The notes under the pieces were generated by a model. That model did no database searches and was not told the origin of the DNA. It saw only the letters and a list, made by a program, of their open reading frames with translations. Positions 51,472 to 62,449 of a stretch of DNA of 64,000 nt are shown here, piece by piece. Position numbers and translations under genes: made by a program. Source of the stretch: Trinickia mobilis (GTDB taxonomy: Bacteria; Pseudomonadota; Gammaproteobacteria; Burkholderiales; Burkholderiaceae); NCBI RefSeq assembly GCF_017315705.1, contig NZ_JAFLRF010000002.1, positions 415,548 to 479,547 on the forward strand, given 5' to 3'. How positions within the stretch are numbered: the stretch's first letter is position 1; the number at the start of each line of letters is the position of its first letter.

Positions 51472-53214
51472 ATGGCAGAAGTCGTTGGGATCGTCCAACC
51501 GCAGGCCGCCACTGCAGAACACCCGCATGAAACGACGGACGGGTTCCATCTCGTCATCGATGCGCTGAAGCTGAATGACATCGACACGATCTTCGGTCTG
51601 GTCGGCATTCCCATTACCGATCTGGCCCGCCTTGCGCAAGCCGAGGGCATGCGCTTCATCGGCTTTCGTCACGAACAGAACGCGGGCAACGCGGCAGCCA
51701 TCTCCGGCTACCTGACCCAAAAGCCCGGGATCTGCCTGACCGTGTCCGCGCCAGGTTTTCTGAACGGCCTGACAGCGCTCGCCAACGCCACCACCAACTG
51801 CTTTCCGATGATTCTCATCAGCGGCTCCAGCGAGCGCGAGATCGTCGATCTGCAGCAGGGCGACTACGAAGAGATGGATCAGCTCAATGCCGCCAAGCCC
51901 TATGCGAAGGCGGCCTACCGTGTCTTGCACGCCGAAGACATCGGCATCGGTGTTGCACGTGCGATCCGTGCGGCCGTGTCCGGCCGTCCTGGCGGTGTCT
52001 ATCTCGACTTGCCGGCGAAACTGCTGGCCCAGACGATCGATGCAGCGAAAGCGAAAAAGTCCCTGGTACGTGTCGTCGACGCGGCCCCGCGTCAAATTCC
52101 GGCGCCGGATTCCGTCAAGCGCGCGCTCGATCTCCTGAGGAGTGCAAAGCGGCCGCTGATTCTTCTGGGCAAGGGCGCTGCCTACGCCCAGGCCGACGCG
52201 CCAATCCGCGATTTCGTCGAGAAGACCGGCATCCCGTACCTGCCGATGTCCATGGCCAAGGGGCTGCTGCCCGACACGCATCCGCAATCGGCATCGGCTG
52301 CGCGCTCGTTCGTGCTGGCGGAAAGCGACGTCGTGGTGCTGATCGGCGCGCGCCTGAACTGGCTCTTGTCGCACGGCAAGGGCAAGACCTGGGGCGGGCC
52401 GAAGCAATTCATTCAGGTCGACATTTCGCCGACCGAAATCGACAGCAACGTGGCCATTGCGGCTCCGGTTATCGGCGACATCGGATCCTGCGTGTCGGCC
52501 ATGCTCGCCGGCATCGATTCCGGCTTTGGCAAGCCTGACGCCACATGGACGGGGGCCATCGAAGAGCGCAAGACCAAGAACCTCGCGAAGATGGCGGCAA
52601 CGCTCGCCCAGAATCCGTCGCCCATGAATTTCCACAGCGCGTTGCGCGCGATCCGCGACGTCCTGAAAGCGCGTCCGGACATCAACGTTGTCAACGAAGG
52701 CGCCAACACCCTCGACTACGCTCGCAGCATCATCGACATGTATGAACCGCGCAAGCGCCTCGATTCCGGCACATGGGGAATCATGGGCATCGGGATGGGT
52801 TATGCGATTGGCGCGGCAGTCACCAGCGGCAAGCCGGTTGTTGCGATCGAGGGCGACAGTGCGTTCGGGTTCAGCGGGATGGAACTGGAAACGATCTGCC
52901 GCTACGACCTGCCTGTTTGCACCGTCGTATTCAACAACAACGGCGTGTATCGCGGCACCGACGTGAACCCGACCGGAGGCAAAGACGTCGCGCCCACCGT
53001 TTTCGTCAAGGGAGCGCGCTACGACAAGATGATCGAAGCATTCGGCGGCATCGGATACCACGCCACGACGCCGGAAGAACTGACCCAGGCCCTGCTCAAG
53101 GCCATCCAATCCGGCAAGCCGACGCTCATCAACGCCGTTATCGACGAAGCGGCGGGCACCGAGAGCGGCCGCTTGACGAATCTGAACCCGCAAAGCGCGG
53201 CGATGAAGAAATGA
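51472..53214 (+). CDS. oxc: Oxalyl-CoA decarboxylase
   Basis: A 580-residue thiamine-diphosphate enzyme. Its N-terminal part has [20 protein letters not shown] and the conserved Glu in [20 protein letters not shown] (wait-state residue in Oxc), [20 protein letters not shown] and [20 protein letters not shown]. The C-terminal ThDP motif is [20 protein letters not shown] to FNNNGVYRG. These agree with Oxc of Oxalobacter type, which splits oxalyl-CoA into formyl-CoA and CO2 in the cytoplasm. ATG 51472 follows TAGGAGGAG. It is followed after 25 bp by the first formyl-CoA transferase, its partner enzyme. Confidence 0.96.
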   Translation: MAEVVGIVQPQAATAEHPHETTDGFHLVIDALKLNDIDTIFGLVGIPITDLARLAQAEGMRFIGFRHEQNAGNAAAISGYLTQKPGICLTVSAPGFLNGLTALANATTNCFPMILISGSSEREIVDLQQGDYEEMDQLNAAKPYAKAAYRVLHAEDIGIGVARAIRAAVSGRPGGVYLDLPAKLLAQTIDAAKAKKSLVRVVDAAPRQIPAPDSVKRALDLLRSAKRPLILLGKGAAYAQADAPIRDFVEKTGIPYLPMSMAKGLLPDTHPQSASAARSFVLAESDVVVLIGARLNWLLSHGKGKTWGGPKQFIQVDISPTEIDSNVAIAAPVIGDIGSCVSAMLAGIDSGFGKPDATWTGAIEERKTKNLAKMAATLAQNPSPMNFHSALRAIRDVLKARPDINVVNEGANTLDYARSIIDMYEPRKRLDSGTWGIMGIGMGYAIGAAVTSGKPVVAIEGDSAFGFSGMELETICRYDLPVCTVVFNNNGVYRGTDVNPTGGKDVAPTVFVKGARYDKMIEAFGGIGYHATTPEELTQALLKAIQSGKPTLINAVIDEAAGTESGRLTNLNPQSAAMKK

Positions 53215-53239
53215 CGCCAGCAACTCCAGGAGAATTGAA

Positions 53240-54490
53240 GTGACTAAGCCCCTCGACGGTATCAAGATTATCGACTTCACCCATGTTCAGGCGGGTCCTG
53301 CCTGTACGCAAATGCTGGCCTGGTTCGGTGCCGATGTGATCAAGGTCGAACGTCCCGGCGCGGGCGATGTGACGCGCAGTCAGTTGCGCGACATCCCGAA
53401 CGTCGATGCGTTGTACTTCACGATGTTGAACAGCAACAAGCGCTCGCTTACGCTGGATACGAAGAAGCCCGAAGGCAAGGAAGTGCTGGAACGGCTGGTT
53501 CGCGAATCCGACGTGCTGGTGGAGAATTTCGGTCCGGGCGCGCTGGACCGGATGGGTTTCTCCTGGGAGCGCCTCAAGGAACTCAACCCGAAGATGATCG
53601 TCGCGTCGGTCAAAGGCTTCAGCGACGGGCATCACTACGACGACCTGAAAGTCTATGAAAACGTCGCCCAATGCGCCGGCGGCGCCGCATCGACCACCGG
53701 CTTCTGGGACGGCCCGCCGACGATCAGCGCTGCAGCCCTCGGCGACAGCAACACCGGCATGCACCTTGCGATCGGCATCCTGACTGCGCTGATCGGACGG
53801 GCCAAAACCGGAAAAGGTCAAAAGGTGGCCGTATCGATGCAGGACAGCGTGCTGAACCTGTGCCGAGTCAAGCTGCGCGATCAGCAACGTCTCGAGCGGG
53901 TCGGCTACCTCGAGGAGTATCCGCAATATCCTCACGGCACGTTCAGCGATGTCGTGCCGCGCGGCGGCAATGCCGGCGGCGGCGGCCAGCCGGGCTGGGT
54001 CCTGAAGTGCAAGGGCTGGGAGACGGACCCCAACGCGTATATCTACTTCACCGTCCAGGGCCACGCATGGGAGCCGATCTGCCGGGCCCTCGGCAAGCCC
54101 GAATGGATCAACGACCCGGCGTACATGACCGCCGAGGCCCGTCAGCCGCACATCTTCGAAATCTTCGCGACGATCGAGGCATGGTTGGCCGACAAGACCA
54201 AATTCGAGGCAGTGGACATCTTGCGCAAGTTCGACATTCCGTGCGCGCCGGTGCTGACGATGAAGGAACTTGCCGACGACCCTTCGCTGCGCGCGAGCGG
54301 CACGATCGTAGAAGTTCCACACAAGGAACGCGGCACCTATCTTACGGTGGGCAGCCCGATCAAGTTCTCCGAGCTCAAGCCCGAAGTCACCGCTTCGCCG
54401 CTGCTCGGAGAGCACACCGAAGATGTGCTGGCGGGGCTCGGATACACCAAACAGCAGATTTTCAACTTGCGGGAGGTCAAGGCTGTCTAG
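53240..54490 (+). CDS. frc: Formyl-CoA:oxalate CoA-transferase, copy 1
   Basis: A 416-residue class III CoA-transferase from GTG 53240 (CAGGAGA before it). The catalytic Asp lies in [15 protein letters not shown], the mobile glycine loop is [18 protein letters not shown], and [20 protein letters not shown] binds CoA. The length and the loop match Frc of Oxalobacter. It moves CoA from formyl-CoA to oxalate, giving formate and oxalyl-CoA for Oxc. It is cotranscribed with oxc. A second copy lies 1 kb downstream, so this organism has two isoenzymes. Confidence 0.95.
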   Translation: MTKPLDGIKIIDFTHVQAGPACTQMLAWFGADVIKVERPGAGDVTRSQLRDIPNVDALYFTMLNSNKRSLTLDTKKPEGKEVLERLVRESDVLVENFGPGALDRMGFSWERLKELNPKMIVASVKGFSDGHHYDDLKVYENVAQCAGGAASTTGFWDGPPTISAAALGDSNTGMHLAIGILTALIGRAKTGKGQKVAVSMQDSVLNLCRVKLRDQQRLERVGYLEEYPQYPHGTFSDVVPRGGNAGGGGQPGWVLKCKGWETDPNAYIYFTVQGHAWEPICRALGKPEWINDPAYMTAEARQPHIFEIFATIEAWLADKTKFEAVDILRKFDIPCAPVLTMKELADDPSLRASGTIVEVPHKERGTYLTVGSPIKFSELKPEVTASPLLGEHTEDVLAGLGYTKQQIFNLREVKAV

Positions 54491-54612
54491 CGGCGCAGGC
54501 CTGCAGAGCCCGGCCGGTACTGGTACTTTATTCCGAACCGGGCATGAACGGCGCCCAGGCCGGGCGCCGTCCTGCTCCGAACCCAGCAGCCCTTTCCAAC
54601 TCAGGTACCGCC

Positions 54613-55047
54613 ATGCAACAAGCAGACATCGATTTCGAGCAAATGGTATCGGCCATCGGCGATGCGATCATCGTCTCGGATTCTCACGGAAGCATCACGC
54701 TGTGGAATCCTGCCGCCGAGCGCATGTTTGGATTCACGCAGAACGAGGCGCTCGGACAGTCGCTCGACCTCATCATCCCGGAACGCTTGCGCGGCCGTCA
54801 TTGGGACGGGTATCACAAGACGATGGCCACCGGGCAGACCCGCTACGGCAACGACGTGCTGCGGGTGCCCGCGGTGCATAAGGATGGGCGCGCCATGTCG
54901 ATTGCATTTACCGTAGCCCTGCTGCATTCGCCACAGGACGAGCTGACCGGGATCGTGGCGGTGATTCGCGACGAAACGAGCCGCTTCCAGGAAGAGCGCA
55001 ATTTGCGCAAGCGCCTGGCGGAACTGGAGGCCCAAGCCGGAGCATGA
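54613..55047 (+). CDS. Stand-alone PAS-domain protein
   Basis: A 144-residue protein consisting of one PAS domain: FEQMVSAIGDAIIVSDSHGS, ITLWNPAAERMFGFTQNEAL, SLDLIIPERLRGRHWDGYHK and a final PAC region with DELTGIVAVIRDETSRFQEE. A short coiled coil (NLRKRLAELEAQ) ends it. There is no kinase or DNA-binding part. Isolated PAS proteins can bind ligand or haem and may act by contact with another protein. Its position between the two formyl-CoA transferases suggests a sensory or regulatory role in oxalate use. Confidence 0.85.
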   Translation: MQQADIDFEQMVSAIGDAIIVSDSHGSITLWNPAAERMFGFTQNEALGQSLDLIIPERLRGRHWDGYHKTMATGQTRYGNDVLRVPAVHKDGRAMSIAFTVALLHSPQDELTGIVAVIRDETSRFQEERNLRKRLAELEAQAGA

Positions 55048-55140
55048 CGCGGCGCGCAGCCTTGCAGGCTTGCCCATGCCGCCAAGCTTCGAGAAGGACT
55101 GCAAAACAACCCGCGCCGAACGCTCGCGTGACGATCAACC

Positions 55141-55395
55141 ATGAGGTATCCCATGCTCATAGAGGTTCTTGGACAATACCGGCTCGAGTTGTCCGCCATG
55201 CAATTGATCCATAACGGCGGCTGGGTCGCGTATGCAGCGATTCGCACTCTTGCACCCGATTCCCAGGTGCAGGCGGATCTCTTCCCGTACCAGCGGGTTG
55301 TCGATGAGGCAGTCTTTGAAAGCGAAGCGGCGGCCATAGCCGGCGCCCGCGGTGTCGCAATGGCTCTTTTGCGATCGAGCCATCAGGAACGGTAA
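55141..55395 (+). CDS. Small hypothetical protein in the oxalate cluster
   Basis: An 84-residue protein: [20 protein letters not shown] near the start, [20 protein letters not shown], and [20 protein letters not shown] at the end. It starts at ATG 55141 or ATG 55153. The pattern suggests a small alpha/beta protein related to other Burkholderia hypotheticals that accompany stress and PAS genes. No function can be given. It lies between the PAS gene and the second transferase. Confidence 0.65.
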   Translation: MRYPMLIEVLGQYRLELSAMQLIHNGGWVAYAAIRTLAPDSQVQADLFPYQRVVDEAVFESEAAAIAGARGVAMALLRSSHQER

Positions 55396-55501
55396 CAACA
55401 CCGATCTCGCGCTGTCGCCTTTGCTGCGCTCGCGATCGGTTGACCTCGCCCCGGCTGGTTGTCAGGCGTGGTCCCATAAAAGTCAATTTTGGAGACGGGA
55501 A

Positions 55502-56749
55502 ATGGGCAAGGCTTTGGACGGTGTGCGCGTCCTCGATTTCACGCATGTGCAATCAGGCCCGACATGCACGCAACTGCTCGCGTGGTTCGGCGCGGACGTG
55601 ATCAAGGTCGAACGGGCGGGCTCGGGCGACATCACGCGCGAGCAACTGCGCGATATCCCCGATGCAGACAGCCTCTACTTCACGATGCTCAATCACAACA
55701 AGCGCTCGGTCACGATCGATACAAAGAATCCGGAAGGCAAACGGGTTCTGGAAGCATTGATCGGGAAATGCGATGTGCTGGTGGAAAACTTCGCGCCGGG
55801 CGCGCTCGACCGGATGGGGTTTACGTGGGAGCGCATCCAGGAGCTCAATCCGCGGATGATCCTCGCGTCGGTGAAGGGCTTTGGCCCGGGGCCGTACGAA
55901 GACTGCAAGGTCTACGAGAACGTTGCGCAATGCGTGGGCGGTGCGGCGTCGACCACAGGCTTCGACGACGGCCCGCCCGTCGTGACCGGCGCGCAGATCG
56001 GCGACAGCGGCACCGGCCTCCATCTCGCGCTGGGCATTGTCACGGCGCTGTATCAACGGCAGACGACCGGGCGCGGGCAGAAGGTGCTCGCCGCGATGCA
56101 GGACGGCGTGCTCAATCTGTGCCGCGTGAAGCTGCGCGACCAGCAGCGGCTCGAACGCACCGGCGTGATGAAGGAGTATCCGCAACATCCGAACGGCGCG
56201 TTCGGCGAAGCGGTGCCGCGCGCGGGCAATGCATCGGGCGGCGGGCAGCCGGGCTGGATCCTGAAGTGCAAGGGCTGGGAGTCGGATCAGAACGCGTACA
56301 TCTACTTCATTACGCAGGCACCGGTCTGGCCGAAGATCTGCGGCTTGATCGGCAAAGAAGAGTGGGTCACCGATCCCGACTACGCGACGCCCGCCGCCCG
56401 CTTGCCGCGCCTGAAGGAAATCTTCGCCGAGATCGAGCGCTGGACGACGACGAAGACGAAGTTCGAGGCAATGGCGATCCTCAACCAGTACGACATTCCG
56501 TGCGGGCCGATTCTGTCGATAAAAGAGATCGCGGAAGAACCGTCACTGCGCAAGACAGGGACGATCGTCGAAGTCGATCACCCGGTGCGCGGCAAATATT
56601 TGACGGTCGGCAATCCGATCAAGCTTTCCGACAGCCCCACTGAAGTCACGCGCTCGCCGCTCCTCGGCGAGCACACCGACGAGGTGATGGCCGAGCTCGG
56701 CTATGCCTCGGAGCAGATCGCGCAATTGCGTGCTGTTGGCGCGATCTGA
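55502..56749 (+). CDS. frc: Formyl-CoA:oxalate CoA-transferase, copy 2
   Basis: A 415-residue protein strongly similar to the first copy along its length: [20 protein letters not shown], the catalytic Asp in [15 protein letters not shown], and the loop [18 protein letters not shown]. Differences cluster in the region after residue 320 and in the loop, which has three glycines in place of four. ATG 55502 follows TTGGAGA. Codon use seems more GC-rich and regular than in copy 1, so the two are probably an old duplication or separate acquisitions, not a recent tandem copy. Confidence 0.94.
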   Translation: MGKALDGVRVLDFTHVQSGPTCTQLLAWFGADVIKVERAGSGDITREQLRDIPDADSLYFTMLNHNKRSVTIDTKNPEGKRVLEALIGKCDVLVENFAPGALDRMGFTWERIQELNPRMILASVKGFGPGPYEDCKVYENVAQCVGGAASTTGFDDGPPVVTGAQIGDSGTGLHLALGIVTALYQRQTTGRGQKVLAAMQDGVLNLCRVKLRDQQRLERTGVMKEYPQHPNGAFGEAVPRAGNASGGGQPGWILKCKGWESDQNAYIYFITQAPVWPKICGLIGKEEWVTDPDYATPAARLPRLKEIFAEIERWTTTKTKFEAMAILNQYDIPCGPILSIKEIAEEPSLRKTGTIVEVDHPVRGKYLTVGNPIKLSDSPTEVTRSPLLGEHTDEVMAELGYASEQIAQLRAVGAI

Positions 56750-56862
56750 CCTGACCGCAGGGCCGATGCATTGCTGCGCGGTCGACGCGCAAGACAAGCC
56801 GCTGCGGCGCGATTGGCTGTATCGCGCCGACGCCTGAAAAAACACATCTAGGAGACGTCCCG

Positions 56863-57642
56863 ATGACTTCGTGGACACGCTTTCAGCTGGCTCACGGCCA
56901 TATTGGCTTTGGCGTGCTGGAGAACGATCGCATCACCGAGTACGAAGGAGACATGTTCGGTGACCCTGTTCGAAGCGGCAAGGTATTGAGGTTGGACGAC
57001 GTGACGTTGCGTAGTCCTTGCCTGCCCACCAAGGTCGTCGCGCTTTGGAACAACTTCCATGCGCTGTCCGAGAAACTCGGCAAGGCGGCGCCATCCCATC
57101 CGCTGTTTCTGATCAAGCCGCCGTTGTCGGTGATCGGTCCGGGCGAATCCATCCGGCGCCCGAAGGGCTACGCAGGCAAGATCGCGTACGAAGGCGAACT
57201 CGGCATCGTGATCGGCAAGCGTTGCAGCAACGTGCCGGTCGAACAGGCAGCGGGATACATCTATGGCTTTACTTGCGTGAACGACGTGACAGCGATCGAA
57301 CTGCTGAACGAGGACCCGAATTTTGTTCAATGGTGCCGCTCGAAGGGCTTCGATACGTTCAGCTGCATCGGACCTGTCATCCAGCGCGATCTCGACTGGC
57401 GTGCCGCTCGCGTGGTGACAAAGCTCGATGGCGTCGAGCGTCAGGACTATCCGCTGTCCGACATGATCTTCTCGCCCGAAGAGCAGGTGAGCCTGATCTC
57501 GCACGACATGACGTTGATGCCCGGCGACGTGATTGCATGCGGCACGTCAATCGGTGTCGGTTCTATCAGGGATGGCTCGACGGTCGAGGTCTCGATCGAC
57601 GGTGTCGGCGCGCTGTCAAACGCGCTGCCGGCAGGGAACTGA
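56863..57642 (+). CDS. Fumarylacetoacetate hydrolase-family protein
   Basis: A 259-residue enzyme with the metal site [15 protein letters not shown] (E-x-E-L), [40 protein letters not shown] and a late [20 protein letters not shown]. This is the FAH fold, with hydrolase, decarboxylase or hydratase reactions on keto acids. It follows the second Frc by 113 bp and precedes pntA by 1 bp, so it belongs to this operon. Its place in oxalate metabolism is not obvious; a hydrolase of oxaloacetate or of a related dicarboxylate is a possibility. Confidence 0.85.
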   Translation: MTSWTRFQLAHGHIGFGVLENDRITEYEGDMFGDPVRSGKVLRLDDVTLRSPCLPTKVVALWNNFHALSEKLGKAAPSHPLFLIKPPLSVIGPGESIRRPKGYAGKIAYEGELGIVIGKRCSNVPVEQAAGYIYGFTCVNDVTAIELLNEDPNFVQWCRSKGFDTFSCIGPVIQRDLDWRAARVVTKLDGVERQDYPLSDMIFSPEEQVSLISHDMTLMPGDVIACGTSIGVGSIRDGSTVEVSIDGVGALSNALPAGN

Positions 57643-57643
57643 C

Positions 57644-59236
57644 ATGGCGAAGACGATTGCAGTACCGCGCGAGATCCATGCTGGGGAGTGCCGGGTCGCG
57701 GCGACGCCCGAGACGGCGGGTCAGCTGCTGAAGCTAGGCTTTGCGGTAAGCGTCGAAGCGGGCGCGGGCGAGCGAGCGGCGTTCGACGACGACGCGTATC
57801 GCTCGGCTGGGGCACAGGTCGTCACCGACACCCGGGCGTTGTGGGCCGGTGCCGATCTCGTGATCAAGGTGCGCGCGCCCGAGTTTCATCCTGTGCTCGA
57901 TGTCGATGAAGCGACGCTGCTGAAAGAAGGCGCTACGCTCGTCGGCTTCATCTGGCCCGCGCAGAACCCGGCCTTGCTCGAGCGGCTCGCCGCTCGCGGC
58001 ACGAACGTGCTGGCGATGGACTGCGTGCCGCGCATTTCCCGTGCGCAGAAACTCGATGCGCTCAGTTCGATGGCGAACATGGCGGGCTACCGCGCGGTGA
58101 TCGAAGCCGCGCACCATTTCGGGCGCGTCTTTACCGGACAGATCACCGCGGCTGGCAAGATGCCGCCCGCGAAGGTCATGGTGATCGGGGCAGGTGTCGC
58201 TGGACTCGCGGCCATCGGCGCGGCGCGGGGCTTGGGTGCGATCGTGCGCGCGTTCGACACGCGCCCCGAGGTCGAGCAGCAGGTCGAAAGCATGGGCGCT
58301 GAATTTCTCAAGCTGGACCTCGATGAGGAAGGCAGCGGAAGCGGCGGGTACGCCAAGCAGATGAGCGCGGAGTTCATCGCAGCGGAGATGGCGCTCTTTG
58401 CCGCGCAGGCGAGGGAAGTCGACATCATCATCACGACCGCGCTGATTCCAGGCAAGCCGGCGCCCAAGCTGATTACCGCGGCGATGGTGGACAGCATGCG
58501 ACGGGGTAGCGTGATCGTCGACATGGCCGCCGAGCAGGGCGGTAACTGCGAGCTTACGCAGCCCGGCCGAGCGGTGGCCGCAAGCGGCGTGACGATCGTC
58601 GGCTATACCGACTTGCCAAGCCGGATGGCGACTCAGTCGAGCCAGTTGTACGCGACCAATATTCGCCATCTGCTGACCGACATGACGCCGCAGAAGGACG
58701 GCGAGCCCCGCTTCGACATGGATGACGACGTGATGCGAGGCGCAATGGTGGTGCATCAAGGGGCCATCAGCTGGCCCCCGCCGCCGCCGAAGCAGCCTGC
58801 GATCGCGGCGCACCGGCCGCCGCCTGCGGCGAAGCACGCGGCGAGCCCCGCCAATGCGGGGACGCCCGCCGAGGCCACGCGTCGCTCGGGGTTCACGGCG
58901 CTTCTGCTGCTCGCGATCGCGGCTCTCGCGCTGCTTGCGCTAGGTGCGGTCGCACCGCCGGCGTTCGTCGCTCACCTGACGGTGTTCGTGCTGGCGGTGT
59001 TCGTCGGCTATCACGTTGTCTGGAACGTGAAGCCCGCCCTGCACACACCGTTGATGAGCGTGACCAATGCCATCAGCGGGATCATCGTGATTGGCGCACT
59101 GATGCAACTCGGTGCGTCCGGCGCGCGCGTGGGCGTGGGCGTGCTCAGCGGAACCGCGCTGCTTGTCGCCATGATCAACATCGCGGGCGGGTTTCTCGTG
59201 ACCCAGCGCATGTTGAAAATGTTCCAGCGCAGCTGA
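57644..59236 (+). CDS. pntA: NAD(P) transhydrogenase, alpha subunit
   Basis: A 530-residue protein with the whole alpha subunit in one chain. The NAD-binding domain has [20 protein letters not shown], the [20 protein letters not shown]ossmann motif, [20 protein letters not shown] and [17 protein letters not shown] Pro/Ala-rich linker follows ([20 protein letters not shown]), then four membrane spans from residue about 435 ([20 protein letters not shown] onward). The enzyme uses the proton gradient to move hydride from NADH to NADP. Placed beside oxalate and formate genes, it can turn NADH from formate oxidation into NADPH for biosynthesis. ATG 57644 lies 1 bp after the FAH stop. Confidence 0.94.
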   Translation: MAKTIAVPREIHAGECRVAATPETAGQLLKLGFAVSVEAGAGERAAFDDDAYRSAGAQVVTDTRALWAGADLVIKVRAPEFHPVLDVDEATLLKEGATLVGFIWPAQNPALLERLAARGTNVLAMDCVPRISRAQKLDALSSMANMAGYRAVIEAAHHFGRVFTGQITAAGKMPPAKVMVIGAGVAGLAAIGAARGLGAIVRAFDTRPEVEQQVESMGAEFLKLDLDEEGSGSGGYAKQMSAEFIAAEMALFAAQAREVDIIITTALIPGKPAPKLITAAMVDSMRRGSVIVDMAAEQGGNCELTQPGRAVAASGVTIVGYTDLPSRMATQSSQLYATNIRHLLTDMTPQKDGEPRFDMDDDVMRGAMVVHQGAISWPPPPPKQPAIAAHRPPPAAKHAASPANAGTPAEATRRSGFTALLLLAIAALALLALGAVAPPAFVAHLTVFVLAVFVGYHVVWNVKPALHTPLMSVTNAISGIIVIGALMQLGASGARVGVGVLSGTALLVAMINIAGGFLVTQRMLKMFQRS

Positions 59237-59245
59237 GGAGATTTC

Positions 59246-60637
59246 ATGCTGAACGGAATTGGAAACATCGCGTATCTGGGGGCGAGTGCGCTATTCATCC
59301 TGAGCCTGCGCGGACTGAGTCATCCGACAACCGCTCGCCGCGGCAACGTGTACGGCGTGACCGGCATGCTGATTGCGGTCCTGGCGACGCTGTTGATCGC
59401 GCAAGGCGCCGGGCTGGAGATCGTGCTCGCGGCATCGGTTGTCGGCGCGGGGGTGGGCGCATTGCTGGCACGGCGCGTCGAGATGACGCAAATGCCGCAA
59501 CTGGTTGCCGTGCTGCATAGCTTTGTCGGTTTGGCGGCAGTGCTGATCGGCTTCACAAACTACGTGATGCCGTCTGTCCAGCTTGGAGGAACGGAGCGGA
59601 TCGTCCACGGCTCGGAGATTTACCTGGGCGTCTTTATCGGCACCATCACGTTTGCAGGTTCGATCGTCGCGTTCCTGAAGCTGAATGGCACGGTCAGCGG
59701 CAAGCCGCTCGTGCTGCCGGGCAGGCATCTGCTGAACCTGCTCGTGCTGGCGATCTGCTTCGCCGTTGGCTACCGGTTCCTCACCGCGGCGTCGAGCGAA
59801 GACGGCATCCGCGCCTTGCTTGAAATGACGGTGCTTGCTGCCGCGCTGGGCGTGCATCTCGTGATGGCCATCGGCGGCGCCGACATGCCGGTTGTCGTGT
59901 CGATGCTGAACAGCTACTCGGGCTGGGCGGCCGCGGCCACAGGCTTCATGCTGAGCAACGACCTGTTGATCACGACAGGCGCGCTCGTCGGCTCGAGCGG
60001 TGCGATCCTCAGCTACATCATGTGCCGAGCGATGAACCGCAGTTTCATCTCGGTCATTCTCGGCGGCTTCGGCGCATCGGGCACGACGAGTTCGACGGAT
60101 ATCGCGGGCGAGGTCGTGCCCACCACGGTCGACGAAGTCAGCGCGATTCTGCGCGATGCGGCCGACGTGATCATCGTACCGGGTTACGGCATGGCAGTTG
60201 CCCAGGCACAGACGACGATCAGCGAAATTACCCGCAAGCTCAACGGGTTCGGAGTCCGGGTTCGGTTCGGCATCCACCCCGTCGCCGGACGGCTGCCGGG
60301 GCATATGAACGTGCTGCTGGCCGAAGCCAAGGTGCCTTACGACATCGTGCTCGAAATGGATGAAATCAACGACGATTTCGCCAGCACGGATGTTGTGCTC
60401 GTGATCGGCGCGAACGACATCGTCAACCCCGGCGCACTCGAGGATCCGGCTAGCCCGATTGCCGGCATGCCGGTGCTTGAAGTGTGGAAGGCGCGTACGG
60501 TGGTCGTGTCCAAGCGCAGCATGGCCACCGGGTATGCCGGGGTTGAAAATCCGCTGTTCTATAAGGACAACACACGGATGCTGTTCGGCGACGCGAAAGG
60601 GAGCGTCGACGCATTGCTCAAGCAGCTTGACGCTTGA
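59246..60637 (+). CDS. pntB: NAD(P) transhydrogenase, beta subunit
   Basis: A 463-residue partner of PntA. The N-terminal half holds about eight membrane spans ([40 protein letters not shown] and so on). The C-terminal domain binds [64 protein letters not shown] and [12 protein letters not shown]. It begins 9 bp after pntA with a GAGGAGA ribosome site. Together they form the proton-pumping complex of the inner membrane. Confidence 0.95.
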   Translation: MLNGIGNIAYLGASALFILSLRGLSHPTTARRGNVYGVTGMLIAVLATLLIAQGAGLEIVLAASVVGAGVGALLARRVEMTQMPQLVAVLHSFVGLAAVLIGFTNYVMPSVQLGGTERIVHGSEIYLGVFIGTITFAGSIVAFLKLNGTVSGKPLVLPGRHLLNLLVLAICFAVGYRFLTAASSEDGIRALLEMTVLAAALGVHLVMAIGGADMPVVVSMLNSYSGWAAAATGFMLSNDLLITTGALVGSSGAILSYIMCRAMNRSFISVILGGFGASGTTSSTDIAGEVVPTTVDEVSAILRDAADVIIVPGYGMAVAQAQTTISEITRKLNGFGVRVRFGIHPVAGRLPGHMNVLLAEAKVPYDIVLEMDEINDDFASTDVVLVIGANDIVNPGALEDPASPIAGMPVLEVWKARTVVVSKRSMATGYAGVENPLFYKDNTRMLFGDAKGSVDALLKQLDA

Positions 60638-60757
60638 GAGACCTGCGCCATGACAACGGCGTTCCATTGTCAGAGGGGCTTGGGATTGCGCGGCGTGACC
60701 GGTTGGGTGCGCCGCCAGATCTGTCGCCCGCCATTCATTTCTTACCGGTGATCGATC

Positions 60758-62170
60758 ATGCTCCGTCGACGTAAAGCCAAGATTGTTGCCACGCTGGGCC
60801 CCGCAACTTCCGATCTCCAAACGGTTACGCAGCTGTTTCGGGCCGGTGTGGATGTGTTTCGGCTGAATTTCAGCCACGGCTCGCACGAAGATCATCGGCG
60901 ACGCTATGAGATCGTGCGCGAGGTCGAACGTGCGACGGGCAGGCCCATATCGGTGCTGGCCGATATGCAAGGTCCGAAATTGCGCGTCGGCACTTTCGCT
61001 GCCGGCAAGGTGACGCTGGCGGCTGGCGGGCGCTTCGCGCTCGATCGGAATCCGGCCCACGGCGACGTCGACCGCGTGCACCTGCCTCATCCGGAACTGT
61101 TCGAGGTGGTCGCGGCGGGGCAGTCCCTGCTTCTCGACGACGGCAAACTGCGACTGGAAGTGCTCGACAATGACGGCGAGAGAATCAGCACCCGCGTGAT
61201 GCACGGCGGAGTCTTGTCGGATCGCAAGGGCGTGAACGTTCCCGACACCATCCTGCCGATTCCCGTGCTGACCCGAAAAGACCGGATCGATCTGGAATTT
61301 GCGTTGTCGCTCGGCGCCGACTGGATTGCGCTGTCGTTCGTGCAGCAACCGGAAGACCTGGTCGATGCGCGCGCGCTCATCGGCGAGCGCGCGGGACTCA
61401 TGGTCAAGCTCGAGAAGCCTGCGGCGCTCGATCGGCTCGACGAGATCGTCAGCGCGGCGGATGCCGTGATGGTCGCGCGCGGCGACCTCGGCGTCGAGCT
61501 TCCCCCGGAGCGCGTGCCAGGCGTGCAGAAGCGCATTCTTCGCTCATGCCGCAGTCGCGGCAAGCCCGTCATCATCGCGACGCAGATGCTCGAATCGATG
61601 ATAGCTGCGCCGGTTCCCACGCGTGCCGAGGCATCGGACGTCGCGACGGCGATCTACGACGGCGCGGATGCCGTCATGCTGTCCGCGGAATCGGCCAGCG
61701 GCGGCTATCCCGTGCAGGCCGTCGAGATGATGGACCGGATTATCCACGAGGTGGAGCGTGATCCGCTGTATCGGAGCCTGCTCGACGCTCAGCACGAACT
61801 TCCTCTGCACACGCCGGGGGACGCGATCTGCGCGGCACTTCGGGACGTGGCGCAGACAATCTCCGCAGTCGCCACGGTCACCTATACGACTTCCGGGCAC
61901 ACCAGCCTGAGGGCAGCCCGGCAGCGTCCGAGCGCCCCGATTCTCAGTATCACGCCGAAGCTGTCGACGGCGCGGCGGCTTGCATTGGCATGGGGCGTGC
62001 ATTCCACGGTCAGCCCTGACGTTGAAACGGTCGACGAGATCGTGAGCGCCGCGTGCGGTATCGCTATGACGCAAGGCTTGGCGAGTTCCGGCGATCAGGT
62101 GGCCATTGCCGCCGGCATGCCGTTCGGCGAGCCGGGCACCACCAATCTGTTGCGGATTGCCAGAGTATGA
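60758..62170 (+). CDS. pyk: Pyruvate kinase
   Basis: A 470-residue glycolytic enzyme: RRKAKIVATLGPATSDLQTV at the start, DVFRLNFSHGSHEDHRRRYE, VLADMQGPKLRVGTF, the catalytic VMVARGDLGVELPPERVPGV, and DGADAVMLSAESASGGYPVQ. The C-terminal domain is complete. It converts phosphoenolpyruvate and ADP to pyruvate and ATP. Found after pntAB in an oxalotrophy locus, it may serve the route from glyoxylate or oxalate-derived C3 compounds. Another pyk is to be expected elsewhere in the genome, so this is probably an accessory isoenzyme. Confidence 0.95.
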   Translation: MLRRRKAKIVATLGPATSDLQTVTQLFRAGVDVFRLNFSHGSHEDHRRRYEIVREVERATGRPISVLADMQGPKLRVGTFAAGKVTLAAGGRFALDRNPAHGDVDRVHLPHPELFEVVAAGQSLLLDDGKLRLEVLDNDGERISTRVMHGGVLSDRKGVNVPDTILPIPVLTRKDRIDLEFALSLGADWIALSFVQQPEDLVDARALIGERAGLMVKLEKPAALDRLDEIVSAADAVMVARGDLGVELPPERVPGVQKRILRSCRSRGKPVIIATQMLESMIAAPVPTRAEASDVATAIYDGADAVMLSAESASGGYPVQAVEMMDRIIHEVERDPLYRSLLDAQHELPLHTPGDAICAALRDVAQTISAVATVTYTTSGHTSLRAARQRPSAPILSITPKLSTARRLALAWGVHSTVSPDVETVDEIVSAACGIAMTQGLASSGDQVAIAAGMPFGEPGTTNLLRIARV

Positions 62171-62449
62171 CTCGGTTCGGCGGACCGTTCCTCCGGGTCG
62201 CCGAACTGAGGCGCTTGCATCGGGGGACATGGTGTATTCGCCTTTGCGGATCTCGAATGCATAAAGAAGAGGTGATCGATACGATAAAAATTATTACGTT
62301 TCACTAATTGATGAGAGAGAGCACTATGTTTTGCATCCGCTACGTCGAGTTCAGGACGCACTTTAGTTGATACGTTGCCCGGATCGGGCGACAGGCGGGC
62401 AGAGCTTTAGTTAAGCAAGCAAATAGATCAATGGACGGAGACAGAGAAC

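Noticed and set aside
51457..53280. Minus-strand open frame of 607 codons opposite oxc
   Set aside because: The plus strand codes oxalyl-CoA decarboxylase with clear ThDP motifs. The antisense frame has no recognisable domain.
59291..61348. Minus-strand open frame of 685 codons
   Set aside because: It is antisense to pntB and pyk, both firmly identified; its composition (His, Arg, Gln, Asp) is that of a mirror frame.
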